Below, piece after piece: positions 1-5,518 of a stretch of DNA of 5,518 nucleotides (position 1 is its first letter; each line of letters starts with the position of its first letter). A model generated the notes under the pieces. It saw nothing but the letters and a program-made list of their open reading frames with translations, was not told where the DNA came from and made no database searches. The translations under genes were made by a program, and so were the position numbers. Origin of the DNA: Phycisphaerales bacterium (GTDB taxonomy: Bacteria; Planctomycetota; Phycisphaerae; Phycisphaerales; SM1A02); assembly GCA_022447165.1 (NCBI GenBank), contig JAKVBR010000115.1, positions 1 through 5,518 of the forward strand. Direction: 5' to 3'.

Positions 1-859
1 GTGGGGTGAAGATGAAGCCGCACTTGCGTGTTACTCGCAAGCCATGGAATGTGATGATGAACATCCTCAGTATGTCATGGCAACTGCTGAAACATTGTCA
101 GCCCTTGGGCAACACGACGAAGCGATTCAAGTGCTTGAAACATCAGCAAAGAACTTTCAGCACCACCCAGCAGTTGCAGCGTTAACAGGGCACCTTTATC
201 TACAAAAGGGTGATGACGAAGCAGGGGCTACGTATATCTCTGACTCAATTCTGCTCGGCAACAACGACGCGGAAACATTCACAACGCTCATCGTTGCGCA
301 GTTTCACGCGGGGCACTATGCAGATTGCCTGATGACAATCAAGCAGTATGAAACAGCATTTGGATCACTTTCATCGCTTCTCAAGCGCACGAAGGCAAAA
401 TGCCTCGTTGCAACTGGCCGCGTCATCGAAGGGAGAGACCTGTGTTTGAAAGTCAGCAGGGAAACGCCAAATGAGGCAGGGGCGTGGGTTGATTTGGGCT
501 ACATCGCATGGGAAATGGGCGATTATGAGCGGCTCCTCACGTGTGGCGAATCAATATCAAAAATCAACATGCAACTCCCTGAAGCATCACTATTTACGGG
601 CATTGCAGCCCTCCATTTGGGTGATGTTGAACGGGCAGCGAGAGAACTTGCGACTGCAAAGTCCTATAACAAAACCCTCGATATTGAGCCATTAATTGCG
701 TTTGGGCGTGATAAATATTCAAAAACTAGCGCAGAAACGGCAATTAGACAGAATATGGCCTCCGAAACTGCCGAGAGTGGAACTGAACAGCAAAGCGATG
801 AATCGAGTGGAACTCGCGAAATCGTGAATGTTGAACAGTTTACTCCTCTTACCCCGTAG
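1..859 (+). CDS. TPR-repeat protein, 5'-truncated by the window edge
   Basis: The reading frame is open from base 2 to the TAG at 857-859, giving 285 residues with no upstream stop. The first codons (WGEDEAALACYSQAMECD) already read as the second half of a TPR unit, so the ATG at 44 is internal and the true start lies outside the window. Degenerate 34-residue TPR units follow, with the usual A/G/Y/A spacing, for example around ALGQHDEAIQVLE, LGYIAWEMGDYERLL and GIAALHLGDVERAARELA. TPR solenoids are protein-binding scaffolds, often in secretion or pilus assembly. The last ~45 residues lack repeats and are rich in Ser, Thr and Glu, suggesting a flexible tail. No catalytic motif, signal peptide or membrane segment is visible in this portion. 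The gene sits 45 bases upstream of the kinase on the same strand, probably in one operon. The TPR call is firm; the specific function is unknown. Confidence 0.85.
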   Translation, partial: WGEDEAALACYSQAMECDDEHPQYVMATAETLSALGQHDEAIQVLETSAKNFQHHPAVAALTGHLYLQKGDDEAGATYISDSILLGNNDAETFTTLIVAQFHAGHYADCLMTIKQYETAFGSLSSLLKRTKAKCLVATGRVIEGRDLCLKVSRETPNEAGAWVDLGYIAWEMGDYERLLTCGESISKINMQLPEASLFTGIAALHLGDVERAARELATAKSYNKTLDIEPLIAFGRDKYSKTSAETAIRQNMASETAESGTEQQSDESSGTREIVNVEQFTPLTP

Positions 860-891
860 AAACGCGTGCATCTGCTGAGGGTAGAGAACCC

Positions 892-895
892 AAGG
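892..895 (+). promoter_or_regulatory. Ribosome binding site supporting the GTG start at 905
   Basis: AAGG lies 9 bases before the GTG at 905-907. The other in-frame candidate, GTG at 866, has no purine-rich tract upstream and would add a polar, unremarkable peptide in front of the membrane anchor. This short motif therefore favours the later start. It is only a partial Shine-Dalgarno match, so the choice is moderate. Confidence 0.45.
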
Positions 896-904
896 CAGAA
901 CCAC

Positions 905-2164
905 GTGTTAACACAACCACTTACTGCAATCTTACTGCTCACGACAATGGCATCAGCTGTTGTTGCAGTTGTCTTTGCATTGAAGTGGAAAAAGTACAAA
1001 CTTGAAGCTGAAGAGGCAATCGCACAGCAGCAAGAATCAACTCAGCACACGATGAATGAACTTGAATCTGCAAAGATTCATGGTTGCATTGACCGCACGC
1101 GTCGTCGTCAAGTTGAAGCAGTGTTTGAAGTGTTGAAAGACGCAGTCATCGTTATTGACGCGCATGGCGAAGTCTTGCACACAAATGACATTGCAAGTGC
1201 ACTGTTAACATGTTCTCCGAAACAGGCAGCAGGGCAACCGATTGATGATGTCATCAGTGACCATCAACTGCTTGCAACGATTAAAGATGCACGAACTGGC
1301 CTTCCTCGCGAAGGCAGAATGTATGAGCAAGAAATCACTGTCGGTGATTCAACAACTGCATTTGAAGTCCAACTTCAATCTGTTGGAAGCATCGACGATG
1401 CGCACCACGCAGTTGTTACCGTGCTTCGCGATCTCAGCCAAGAACGAGAAATCGCGAGACTCAAAAGCGACTTCGTTTCCAAAGCGAGTCATGAGTTGCG
1501 TACACCGCTTTCATCAATCGCAGCATATGTTGAGATGCTCATCGATGGTGACGCCAATAGCGAAGAAGAACGCGGTGAGTTTTACGCAGTCATCTCTACT
1601 GAAACAGAACGCTTGCGTCGCATGATTGACAACCTTCTGAACATCAGCCGAATTGAAGCGGGATTGATGCACATCGACAGAGATACATGTGATTTCAAGA
1701 TGCTTGTTGACAGGGCAGTGACAAACATGTCGCCACAAGCGTCTGAAAAAGAACTTGATATTCATGTTCAGTTATCTGCAGTTGATCTATCCGTCAATGC
1801 CGACAGCGACATGCTGTACCAAGTCATCGTGAACTTATTGTCAAATGCAATCAAGTACACACCAGAGGGTGGAAGAATCACGCTTTCAGCAGACACAGAT
1901 AATCTCACTAGAAGTTTGCACTTCTCAATCACTGACACAGGTCTTGGCATCGCTCCAGACCAAGTTGGCAAAGTGTTTGACAAGTTCTATCGAGTTGAAA
2001 ACTATAAACGTGTTGCACAGGGGACAGGCCTTGGCCTCAACTTGTGTCAGCACATTATTGAAACATTACACAGTGGACAAATTGGTTTGGAATCAGATCT
2101 TGGCATGGGTTCAAAGTTCTGGTTCTCAATTCCATTAGGAGGACGTGCAGCAAAAGCTGCATGA
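905..2164 (+). CDS. Membrane-anchored PAS-domain sensor histidine kinase
   Basis: This is a 419-residue kinase that autophosphorylates on His and passes phosphate to a receiver. From the GTG at 905 the domains are: one hydrophobic helix at residues ~6-26 followed by a Lys-rich edge (KWKKYK), which suggests an inner-membrane anchor with the rest in the cytoplasm; a Glu/Gln-rich coiled-coil linker ~30-65; a PAS domain ~70-175 (VFEVLKDAVIVIDAHGEVLHTN); HisKA ~180-250 with the H-box SHELRTPLSS, phospho-acceptor His196; and HATPase_c ~290-410 with N-box NLLSNAIKYTP (Asn310/Asn314), G1 box DTGLGIAPD (Asp344), FDKFYRVEN and G2 box GTGLGL (373-378). All catalytic motifs are intact. There is no periplasmic loop, so the signal is probably cytoplasmic or at the membrane and read by PAS; no haem- or flavin-binding signature is evident. 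A GTG at 866 would add 13 residues; 905 is preferred for its ribosome site and cleaner membrane start. The receiver gene starts 13 bases after the stop and is the likely partner. Confidence 0.93.
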   Translation: MLTQPLTAILLLTTMASAVVAVVFALKWKKYKLEAEEAIAQQQESTQHTMNELESAKIHGCIDRTRRRQVEAVFEVLKDAVIVIDAHGEVLHTNDIASALLTCSPKQAAGQPIDDVISDHQLLATIKDARTGLPREGRMYEQEITVGDSTTAFEVQLQSVGSIDDAHHAVVTVLRDLSQEREIARLKSDFVSKASHELRTPLSSIAAYVEMLIDGDANSEEERGEFYAVISTETERLRRMIDNLLNISRIEAGLMHIDRDTCDFKMLVDRAVTNMSPQASEKELDIHVQLSAVDLSVNADSDMLYQVIVNLLSNAIKYTPEGGRITLSADTDNLTRSLHFSITDTGLGIAPDQVGKVFDKFYRVENYKRVAQGTGLGLNLCQHIIETLHSGQIGLESDLGMGSKFWFSIPLGGRAAKAA

Positions 2165-2165
2165 C

Positions 2166-2173
2166 GGAAAGGA
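2166..2173 (+). promoter_or_regulatory. Ribosome binding site deciding the receiver start at ATG 2178
   Basis: GGAAAGGA ends 4 bases before the ATG at 2178. It lies just after the kinase stop codon, which places the receiver start here rather than at the in-frame GTG at 2145. The GGAGGA near 2138-2143 is too close to that GTG (one base) to serve it. Confidence 0.65.
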
Positions 2174-2177
2174 CGCA

Positions 2178-2585
2178 ATGACACACCGAATTCTAGTTGT
2201 AGATGATGAAGCCCATATCCTAAAGGTGCTCTCACTGAAGTTGAGACACTGTGGTTATGAAGTCATTACTGCAGTTGATGGCGAAGATGCGCTACATACA
2301 GCACTGAATGAAAAGCCAGATTTGGTGATTACGGACATTCAAATGCCATACATGAATGGTCTTGAACTTGCGGTGTCCCTTCTTGGAAACAAGAAAACAT
2401 CGCACATTCCAGTTGTCGTTCTCACTGCAAGAGGTCACACACTTTCTGCATGTGACACGAAAATTGAAAATGTCAAAAAGGTGCTGAGTAAACCATTTAG
2501 CCCGCGCGGTATTGCTGAACTCGTGGCATCACTACTTCAGGATGTCCCCAATTCAGGTCAATCCGTGACAAGAGAGGCAGCGTAA
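2178..2585 (+). CDS. Stand-alone CheY-like response regulator receiver
   Basis: The 135-residue protein is a single REC domain with no DNA-binding or enzymatic output. It begins MTHRILVVDDEAHILKVL, and the active-site set is complete: acidic pair Asp9/Asp10, phospho-acceptor Asp53 in VITDIQMPYMNG, Thr83 in VVVLTAR and Lys105 in LSKPF. The domain fills residues ~3-122, leaving a short polar tail ending in REAA. It lies 13 bases after the kinase gene and is the probable phosphate acceptor. With no output domain it must act by protein contact or pass phosphate on. The next gene, HD-GYP, lacks a receiver of its own, whereas RpfG-type proteins have REC and HD-GYP fused, so the two may work as a split pair; that is inference. 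A longer form from the GTG at 2145 overlapping the kinase end is unlikely. Confidence 0.93.
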   Translation: MTHRILVVDDEAHILKVLSLKLRHCGYEVITAVDGEDALHTALNEKPDLVITDIQMPYMNGLELAVSLLGNKKTSHIPVVVLTARGHTLSACDTKIENVKKVLSKPFSPRGIAELVASLLQDVPNSGQSVTREAA

Positions 2586-2591
2586 CACACC

Positions 2592-4220
2592 ATGATGTAC
2601 CGAGTTTCAAAACAAAAGCATGTTGTCTCACCAACATTTAAAGCACTCGTCGAGGACGCGGGCATGGTGATGCTGCATTGCGACGCACATGGCATGTTGT
2701 CAAAAGAAGAGCACTCGCATTGGTTGACGGATTTACTTACAAGTTCCCCAATGGTTCGGGCGTCACTTCGAACGCACTGCATGACATGGAATTCAACGCA
2801 AGACTTTTCACCAGTTGAGGCAGTTGCAGGCATTTGGTTTGTTCCGGTTCAATCAACAAGTGGCGCGCGTCATGATGGTTACACCATTGGCGTCATCCTC
2901 ACAGATGAACTCTTTGCAAGTGAATACCTCTATGCACTTTGCCAAGCGAGTGACGCTGACAGAACAATCGTCTCGCAAATGATGCGTGACTTACCTCCTG
3001 CTTCAAGGCAAGATGTTAAGAAACTCAGTTCACTCTTTCAATTCGCTTGGGAAGCACATGCATCAGAACTCAAAAGCCAGCAAACAGTAGACTCCGTAGG
3101 TCAAGAACTTGCTGACTCATACGAAGAAATCAGTTTGCTCTACACCATGACAAACAGCATGAACTCAGTGAATCATCCTGAGCGATTCATCGAACTTGCT
3201 TGTGGTGAGTTACTTGAGACACTTCCATATGCTTGGATTGGCGTTCAACTCAATGTTGGACACCGATTGCCAAAGCCAGGAAACAAATTTATCATCGCTG
3301 GCGACGCAAACTACACAATTTTGCAACTATCTGAGTCAGTGAAAACGCTGACAAGTGCATTCAGCCGAAACGCGCTACTTGTCTCAAAAGGCAAAGATGC
3401 AGTGAGCGATGCGTTTGGCAGTGCAGCAATCATTGAGCCAATTGTCAGTGATGGCGACGTTCTTGGCGTTTTGATTGCTGGCGAAAAACAAGGGGAAGAT
3501 TGCGCTGCATCATCAGTTGATATCAAACTCTTAAGTGCAACAGCAGCTCAGTTATCCATCTTTTTAGCAAATGCACTGCTCTATGAGGATCTGAATGCTA
3601 CTTTCCTCGGCACGCTTGAAGCGTTAACAACTTCAATTGATGCGAAAGATAAGTACACCTGTGGTCATTCTCATAGGGTGGCATTACTTACAGCACAACT
3701 AGCAAAATCAGCGGGCTTTAACGACGAACAAATCGAGCGTTGCAGAATCGCAGGGCTCGTTCATGACATCGGAAAAATAGGCGTTTCTGAAGACGTGCTT
3801 CTTAAAAATGGTCAATTGAGTGATGATGAGTATGAAGCCATACAAAAGCATCCAGAAATTGGCGCTCGAATTCTCAAAGACATTCCTCAAATGGAAGACG
3901 TGCTTGGTGGCGTGCTCCATCACCATGAAAAGTTTGATGGCAGTGGATACCCACATGGTCTTCAAGGCGAAGCCATTCCAGTCATCGCAAGAATGATTGC
4001 AATCGCTGACACATTCGATGCAATGTCATCGAGCCGGACGTACCGAAAAGCGATGACGCGCGATTCGGTTCTCAAGGAAATGAAAGAAGTTGCGGGTTCA
4101 CAATTTGACCCACAACTCGCATCACTTTTCTTCTCACTCGATTTCAGTGAGTGGGAACGCATCATGATTGAACATCAAACTTCTAACAACTCAAACTACT
4201 CCAAAAGGGAGGCAGCATGA
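2592..4220 (+). CDS. GAF and HD-GYP domain protein, predicted cyclic-di-GMP phosphodiesterase
   Basis: This 542-residue protein is predicted to hydrolyse cyclic-di-GMP. Residues ~1-150 form a compact region I do not recognise with confidence. A helical linker ~150-185 (GQELADSYEEISLLYTM) leads into a GAF-like sensor ~185-330, then HD-GYP ~340-510. Metal-site residues are all present: His359 (GHSHRV), His391-Asp392 (HDIGK, Lys395), His420 (KHPEIG), His444/His445 in HHEKFDGSGYP, and Asp473 (IADTFDAM). The GYP is intact at 452-454. The spacing matches characterised active enzymes, so activity is likely. The position four residues before His359 is Tyr355 rather than Glu, which points to a two-metal rather than three-metal centre. 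There is no signal peptide or membrane helix, so it is cytoplasmic. It starts 6 bases after the receiver stop; ATG 2595 is an equally possible start. GAGG lies 14 bases upstream, a long spacing. The stop overlaps the STAS start by 4 bases. Confidence 0.93.
   Translation: MMYRVSKQKHVVSPTFKALVEDAGMVMLHCDAHGMLSKEEHSHWLTDLLTSSPMVRASLRTHCMTWNSTQDFSPVEAVAGIWFVPVQSTSGARHDGYTIGVILTDELFASEYLYALCQASDADRTIVSQMMRDLPPASRQDVKKLSSLFQFAWEAHASELKSQQTVDSVGQELADSYEEISLLYTMTNSMNSVNHPERFIELACGELLETLPYAWIGVQLNVGHRLPKPGNKFIIAGDANYTILQLSESVKTLTSAFSRNALLVSKGKDAVSDAFGSAAIIEPIVSDGDVLGVLIAGEKQGEDCAASSVDIKLLSATAAQLSIFLANALLYEDLNATFLGTLEALTTSIDAKDKYTCGHSHRVALLTAQLAKSAGFNDEQIERCRIAGLVHDIGKIGVSEDVLLKNGQLSDDEYEAIQKHPEIGARILKDIPQMEDVLGGVLHHHEKFDGSGYPHGLQGEAIPVIARMIAIADTFDAMSSSRTYRKAMTRDSVLKEMKEVAGSQFDPQLASLFFSLDFSEWERIMIEHQTSNNSNYSKREAA
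4207..4212 (+). promoter_or_regulatory. Strong ribosome binding site for the STAS gene
   Basis: GGGAGG lies 4 bases before the ATG at 4217 and is embedded in the last codons of the HD-GYP gene (Arg-Glu-Ala-Ala). With the ATGA stop/start overlap it supports coupled translation of the phosphodiesterase and the STAS protein. Confidence 0.65.
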
Positions 4221-4555
4221 ACATTACGTGTGAATCACATCGAACCGCGATCGTCATTTCGCTCACGGGCGAGTTGACTGCTGACTCAGAAGATCAATTC
4301 AAGCGAACAGTTCAGGACGCTTGGAATAAGTCACCGTCTAATGTCATTCTCGATTGTGAGGATTTAGACATGATTGACTCAATCGGTCTTGAATCATTCC
4401 TTTGGCTCTCAGAGTTGCTTGCGCAGTCAAACCATCAATTGCGTTGTGCAAACGTCAACGAGACGATTGCGCAGATTTTCGAATTCACGCGACTCGACCG
4501 AGTATTTAGCGTTCATGATGAAATTGAAGAAGCTGCTCGGAGTATTGGCTCATGA
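4217..4555 (+). CDS. STAS-domain protein, anti-sigma factor antagonist type
   Basis: The 112-residue protein is one STAS domain, close to the usual size of SpoIIAA/RsbV-type proteins. The N-terminal beta strands read AIVISLTGELTADSEDQFK. The signature loop VILDCEDLDMIDSIGLESFLWL carries Asp54-Ser55-Ile-Gly57, where Ser55 matches the serine phosphorylated by partner-switching kinases. The C-terminal half has the expected VNETIAQIFEFTRLDRVFSVHDEIEEA pattern. Such proteins bind an anti-sigma kinase or another regulator and are released or captured by phosphorylation. No RsbW-like kinase or PP2C phosphatase is in the window, so the partner is unknown; the adjacent HD-GYP or ATPase proteins are candidates by context only. 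It overlaps both neighbours by 4 bases (ATGA), implying tight co-translation. The family call is firm; a link to a sigma factor is not shown. Confidence 0.88.
   Translation: MNITCESHRTAIVISLTGELTADSEDQFKRTVQDAWNKSPSNVILDCEDLDMIDSIGLESFLWLSELLAQSNHQLRCANVNETIAQIFEFTRLDRVFSVHDEIEEAARSIGS
4539..4542 (+). promoter_or_regulatory. Probable ribosome binding site for the ATPase gene
   Basis: GGAG lies 9 bases before the ATG at 4552. That spacing favours the first ATG of the cluster (4552, 4558, 4582) and the 4-base overlap with the STAS stop, as at the previous junction. Confidence 0.45.
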
Positions 4556-5518
4556 CAATGGCAAATCAATCCAATCAAAACATGACTGCTCAAGCACCGC
4601 TTGGACAACTGCTCGTCAGAAGGGGCGTCCTCAGCGAAGCACAATTAGAGCAAGCATTAGAGTTCCAAAAGACCTCCAAAGAACGCAAACTCATCGGCGA
4701 AGTGCTAGTTCAACTTGGTTTTATCAATCAACAGACGGTGCTTGAAACACTTGCGGAAGCATACGGCATTCCATTTGCAAGTGACACAGCGCGTCTTGCT
4801 GATCCAAAAGTCGTTGACGTGCTCCCGCGCGAGTTCTTGCAAGAACATGGCGTGTTACCACTCTTCCTTGTCAGAGGCGTGTTAACTGTTGCAGTGAGCG
4901 AACCAGCAAACTTATATTTGCTTGAAGAGATTGAACGCAAAACTGGGCACAGAGCTCAAATCGTAGCAGCGACTGCAGAAGACATTGAGTCAGCGCACAA
5001 GGCATACTTGCCAGCAGCAAATGTCTTTGTCATCGATGAAATCTATGAAGACATCGATGAACATGATTTCGCAGTCATCGAACATGACGCAACTGAGCTT
5101 GCTGATTTAGAAGAAGACGCAGGCCATGGCCCAGTCGTCAAACTCGTCAACTTCATCATTTATTCTGCTGTTCAAGAAGGTGCATCTGACATTCACATTG
5201 AACCAGGCGACCACGCGTTACGCGTTCGGTACCGCATCGATGGCCGACTGTATGAAAAGATTCAACCGCCACACAAAATGCAGCAAGCGATTGCAAGCCG
5301 CATCAAGATCATGGCGAACCTCGATATTTCAGAAAGGCGCCTGCCTCAAGACGGCGACTTTAATGTCATGATGGATGGTCGTCCAATTGACTTGCGTGTG
5401 TCAACGATGCCCGGCAAGTTTGGCGAAATCGTTGTGTTGCGGATCATCGACAGTAAGAACAACAGTTTGTCACTCGACCAACTTGGCTTCAATGAATCGA
5501 TGCTCGATGCATGGAAAT
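4552..5518 (+). CDS. GspE/PilB/MshE-family assembly ATPase, 3'-truncated by the window edge
   Basis: The frame stays open from ATG 4552 to the window end, giving 322 residues of a protein usually around 550-600. The family powers type II secretion, type IV pilus or MSHA pilus assembly as a cytoplasmic hexamer. Residues ~15-150 are an MshEN-like domain: a first helical motif at 16-39 (PLGQLLVRRGVLSEAQLEQ), a weaker second copy at 47-70 (LIGEVLVQLGFINQQ), then an alpha/beta part with LPREFLQEHGVLPLF and TVAVSEPANLYLLEEI. A very acidic linker spans ~157-193. The N2E/ATPase entry follows: GASDIHIEP (210-218), RYRIDGRL, RRLPQDGDF (262-270) and DLRVSTMPGKFGEIVVLRI. The sequence ends before Walker A, so the nucleotide-binding residues cannot be checked. 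It overlaps the STAS gene by 4 bases. Whether it is GspE, PilB or MshE cannot be decided here; what follows downstream (a GspF/PilC gene, pseudopilins or PilT) would tell. Confidence 0.93.
   Translation, partial: MTMANQSNQNMTAQAPLGQLLVRRGVLSEAQLEQALEFQKTSKERKLIGEVLVQLGFINQQTVLETLAEAYGIPFASDTARLADPKVVDVLPREFLQEHGVLPLFLVRGVLTVAVSEPANLYLLEEIERKTGHRAQIVAATAEDIESAHKAYLPAANVFVIDEIYEDIDEHDFAVIEHDATELADLEEDAGHGPVVKLVNFIIYSAVQEGASDIHIEPGDHALRVRYRIDGRLYEKIQPPHKMQQAIASRIKIMANLDISERRLPQDGDFNVMMDGRPIDLRVSTMPGKFGEIVVLRIIDSKNNSLSLDQLGFNESMLDAWK

Larger units (their letters stand above)
1..5518 (+). other. Probable single operon: TPR, kinase, receiver, HD-GYP, STAS, ATPase
   Basis: All six genes point the same way. 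Gaps from the chosen starts are 45, 13 and 6 bases, followed by two 4-base overlaps. I see no hairpin with a T-tract and no convincing promoter at any junction, and Shine-Dalgarno-like motifs sit at or inside the ends of the preceding genes. This supports one transcript that begins before the window and continues past it. The order reads as signal input, phosphorelay, second-messenger turnover, partner switch and then machine motor. Confidence 0.75.

Noticed and set aside
44..46. ATG at 44 as the start of the TPR gene
   Set aside because: The frame is open back to base 2 and the upstream residues continue a TPR unit, so this Met is internal.
879..891. GGGT/ACCC hairpin between the TPR and kinase genes as a terminator
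   Set aside because: The stem is only four base pairs with a five-base loop and no T-tract follows, so it is unlikely to stop transcription.
664..999. Minus-strand 111-codon open frame across the TPR/kinase junction
   Set aside because: It is antisense to the end of the TPR gene and the kinase start, its Cys/Ser/Phe-rich product resembles no family, and it has no ribosome site. It is a shadow of the coding strand.
1242..1625. Plus-strand 127-codon frame inside the kinase gene
   Set aside because: It lies wholly within the kinase PAS/HisKA coding region in another frame and has no recognisable domain.
2145..2177. Longer receiver start at GTG 2145
   Set aside because: The added 11 residues overlap the kinase end and are not receiver-like, and the GGAGGA upstream is only one base away. 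ATG 2178 has a well-spaced GGAAAGGA.
4374..4745. Plus-strand 123-codon frame spanning the STAS/ATPase junction
   Set aside because: It is out of frame with both well-supported genes there, is rich in Ser, Thr and Arg, and matches no family.
5126..5371. Plus-strand 81-codon frame near the window end
   Set aside because: It overlaps the GspE/PilB-family frame, which carries DIHIEP and RLPQDG motifs and is clearly the real one.

Overview
The window is a dense, single-strand stretch of bacterial DNA with moderate GC (by eye in the mid-40s percent). It holds six co-directional genes on the + strand, the first cut at its 5' end and the last cut at its 3' end. There are no rRNA or tRNA genes, mobile elements or CRISPR arrays, and no gap above 50 bases between genes. 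Together the genes look like a signalling block feeding a type II secretion / type IV pilus class assembly ATPase. The set of parts, and the wording of the kinase H-box region and the HD-GYP linker, remind me of Planctomycetota (Phycisphaerae-like) operons. That is a recollection-based impression, not a proof.

Layout: (1) 1-859, C-terminal 285 residues of a TPR-repeat protein. (2) 905-2164, a membrane-anchored PAS sensor histidine kinase. (3) 2178-2585, a stand-alone CheY-like receiver. (4) 2592-4220, a GAF plus HD-GYP protein, a predicted cyclic-di-GMP phosphodiesterase, with a poorly characterised N-terminal third. (5) 4217-4555, a small STAS-domain protein of the anti-anti-sigma type. (6) 4552-5518, the N-terminal 322 residues of a GspE/PilB/MshE-family ATPase, cut just before its Walker A motif.

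Junctions are 45, 13 and 6 bases, then two 4-base ATGA overlaps, with Shine-Dalgarno-like sequences embedded in the ends of preceding genes. This implies one operon with translational coupling across the last three genes. No promoter or terminator is visible inside it, so its promoter probably lies upstream of the window.

A reasonable working model, which is inference: the kinase senses an intracellular or membrane-proximal cue and phosphorylates the stand-alone receiver. The receiver acts in trans on a partner, perhaps the adjacent HD-GYP protein. The HD-GYP protein lowers cyclic-di-GMP. The ATPase carries an N-terminal MshEN-type domain, a fold known in some relatives to bind cyclic-di-GMP, so it could read that signal. 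The STAS protein would add a partner-switching input. The parts are known families. The combination, especially phosphodiesterase, STAS protein and ATPase translated as one coupled unit, is the most interesting aspect.
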